Shown: one piece after another, positions 6,281 to 7,628 of the stretch
Position numbering within the stretch: the first letter of the stretch is position 1
Layout: each line of letters starts with the position of its first letter
Assembly: GCA_029861795.1 (NCBI GenBank)
Contig: JAOTYS010000221.1
Location: 1-7,628 of the forward strand
Source: Gammaproteobacteria bacterium
GTDB lineage: Bacteria; Pseudomonadota; Gammaproteobacteria; Arenicellales; JAOTYS01
Direction: 5' to 3'
Length of the DNA stretch: 7,628 nt
Program-made: the position numbers and the translations under genes
The notes under the pieces: generated by a model
What the model saw: only the letters and a program-made list of their open reading frames with translations
Told to the model about the DNA's origin: nothing
Database searches by the model: none

Positions 6281-7628
6281 GTGGATAGCCCGCTGCGATC
6301 GTTGTTGCCTCGATTTGAGTTTCGCCGAAGCCAGCAACAAATGGCGGAATGTATCGAACAAGTCCTCCACAGTGGTGGTGTGCTCATCGCCGAATCAGGA
6401 ACCGGCACCGGTAAAACCATTGCTTATATTGTTCCCGCCTTGTTGTGTGGTAAGAAGGTGATGATTTCTACCGGCACAAAGCATCTGCAGGATCAGTTGT
6501 TTCAGCGTGACCTCCCGCTGGTGCGAGACGCACTGGCTATCACGGCGTCGGTATCATTGCTCAAGGGCCGGGCCAACTACCTCTGTCGATATAGACTGCA
6601 AAATGCTGCCCTGGGTTGGCCTATGGCTGCAGACAATGTTATGCAGGAGGACTTTGATCAAATTCAAAAGTGGGCCGAGCATACCCGGGACGGGGATGTC
6701 GCGGAACTGGCGAGTGTCGCTGAGGACTCGCCGATATGGCCACGGGTGACATCTACGGTCGACAACTGTCTAGGTTCGACGTGTAGCCACTACAACAACT
6801 GCTGTGTAAATAGGGCGAGAAAGAATGCGGCCGATGCCGACGTCGTAGTGGTCAACCATCATTTGTACTGCGCAGATCTGGTATTGCGTGAAGATGGGTT
6901 TGGCAAACTATTGCCCGACGCGGACGCGGTGATTTTTGATGAGGCGCATCAACTTCCACAGACGCTCTCGCACTTCCTAGGTACTAGCCTAACGAGTCAC
7001 CAGCTGGTGGAGTTGAGTCGGGACAGCGTGCAAGAACATGCTGAGGCGCGCGCAGCTGTCGTGGATTTGGACCCGGCCGCTACACGTCTGCAAAAAGCGG
7101 TCGCGGACCTTATGTCAAACTTAGGTAATGATGTTAGACGTGCACCTTGGACTGAGCTTGAGCACGATACTGATACGACATTGGCGCTAACGACCATGCA
7201 GTCGGCCCTCCAGTTTTTGGGTGCAGTACTGGAGGTGGCGGCTCCGGTGAGTGAGGGTTTGGATCGATGTTGGCTTCGGTGTCAGGAATTGCAGGAAAGA
7301 CTGCTATGCCTAACTCAGCGAGAATCGGATGAAGCAGTGCGCTGGTTTGAGACCACACCCCGGGCGTTTCGGTTGCATTCAACGCCGTTGGATACCGGAG
7401 CCGCATTTCGCCAGCAAGTGGAAACTGCGGACTGCACGTGGATTTTTACATCGGCCACTCTGACGGTAGCGGGAAGCTTTAATCATTTCCAAACTCAGTT
7501 GGGTCTAGACATTGCCGATACGCAGCAATGGGACAGCCCGTTTGACTTTGCACGCCAAGCGCTTTTGTACCTGCCCTCGGATATGCCTGATCCCAGTAGT
7601 GAGCACCATACAACGTCCCCCCCCCCCC
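6281..7628 (+). CDS. yoaA: ATP-dependent DNA helicase, YoaA/DinG family with iron-sulfur cluster (3' end missing)
   Basis: This is a superfamily 2, XPD-like 5'-3' DNA helicase; E. coli YoaA helps repair stalled replication forks. About 449 codons are present of a family length near 640. The Q-like motif FRRSQQQMA (15-22) is followed by Walker A ESGTGTGKT (38-46), motif Ia STGTKHLQDQL (63-73), and the cluster cysteines C102, C163, C168 and C174 or C175 with the expected spacing (RANYLC, NCLGSTC, NNCC). Then come VVVVNHHL, the Walker B DEAH box (220-223) and motif III FTSATLT (389-395). The frame stays open to the window edge. Start GTG 6281 is supported by GGAG upstream; no ATG is available. 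The NHHL and cysteine pattern fits YoaA better than DinG. The last codons are dominated by a run of C and may not be real, so trust the protein only to about residue 445. Confidence 0.9.
   Translation, partial: MDSPLRSLLPRFEFRRSQQQMAECIEQVLHSGGVLIAESGTGTGKTIAYIVPALLCGKKVMISTGTKHLQDQLFQRDLPLVRDALAITASVSLLKGRANYLCRYRLQNAALGWPMAADNVMQEDFDQIQKWAEHTRDGDVAELASVAEDSPIWPRVTSTVDNCLGSTCSHYNNCCVNRARKNAADADVVVVNHHLYCADLVLREDGFGKLLPDADAVIFDEAHQLPQTLSHFLGTSLTSHQLVELSRDSVQEHAEARAAVVDLDPAATRLQKAVADLMSNLGNDVRRAPWTELEHDTDTTLALTTMQSALQFLGAVLEVAAPVSEGLDRCWLRCQELQERLLCLTQRESDEAVRWFETTPRAFRLHSTPLDTGAAFRQQVETADCTWIFTSATLTVAGSFNHFQTQLGLDIADTQQWDSPFDFARQALLYLPSDMPDPSSEHHTTSPPP
7617..7628. other. Terminal run of 12 C, probable sequencing or assembly artefact
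   Basis: The window ends in twelve consecutive C residues starting at 7617, inside the helicase frame. They would encode only prolines where family members continue with ordinary mixed sequence. A homopolymer exactly at the sequence end is typical of a read-end or contig-end artefact, such as no-signal poly-G read from the other strand. Confidence 0.7.

Noticed and set aside
6507..6749. Short + strand open frames within the helicase region
   Set aside because: They are out of frame with the clearly conserved helicase motifs and have no recognisable features of their own.

Overview
The window is a bacterial chromosomal stretch, most likely from a gammaproteobacterium or a close relative. The GrpE, DnaK and DnaJ proteins resemble their E. 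coli counterparts closely. DnaK residue numbering matches E. coli at both T199 and D393, and the gene order grpE-dnaK-dnaJ is classical. Base composition is moderately GC-rich. All recognisable genes lie on the + strand and the window is densely coding. No gene-free stretch exceeds about 140 bases, and I see no tRNA, rRNA, CRISPR array, insertion sequence or phage gene.

Layout: (1) 1-218, 3' end of grpE. (2) 219-292, intergenic gap with a strong sigma-32-type heat-shock promoter and the dnaK ribosome binding site. (3) 293-2218, dnaK. (4) 2219-2356, a gap with a canonical intrinsic terminator (2292-2321). (5) 2357-3490, dnaJ. (6) 3491-3605, a gap in which I see no clear signal apart from the ribosome binding site of the next gene. 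(7) 3606-4643, a metallo-beta-lactamase-fold hydrolase fused to a rhodanese domain, probably a persulfide dioxygenase of the ETHE1 type. (8) 4705-5253 and 5270-6157, rfbC and rfbD, the last two steps of dTDP-L-rhamnose synthesis, probably one transcript. (9) 6158-6280, a gap with two consecutive perfect hairpins. (10) 6281-7628, the first ~450 codons of a YoaA/DinG-type iron-sulfur DNA helicase, cut by the window end, where the sequence finishes in 12 C residues that look artificial.

Functionally the left half is the DnaK chaperone machine: nucleotide-exchange factor, Hsp70 and Hsp40. dnaK appears to have its own heat-shock promoter, and a terminator probably reduces read-through into dnaJ. 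The right half is a set of unrelated housekeeping or accessory genes: sulfide/persulfide metabolism, nucleotide-sugar synthesis for surface polysaccharide, and DNA repair. I do not see an undescribed system here. The points worth a second look are regulatory (promoter, terminator, twin hairpins), the partial rhamnose pathway, the fused sulfur enzyme and the end-of-sequence artefact.
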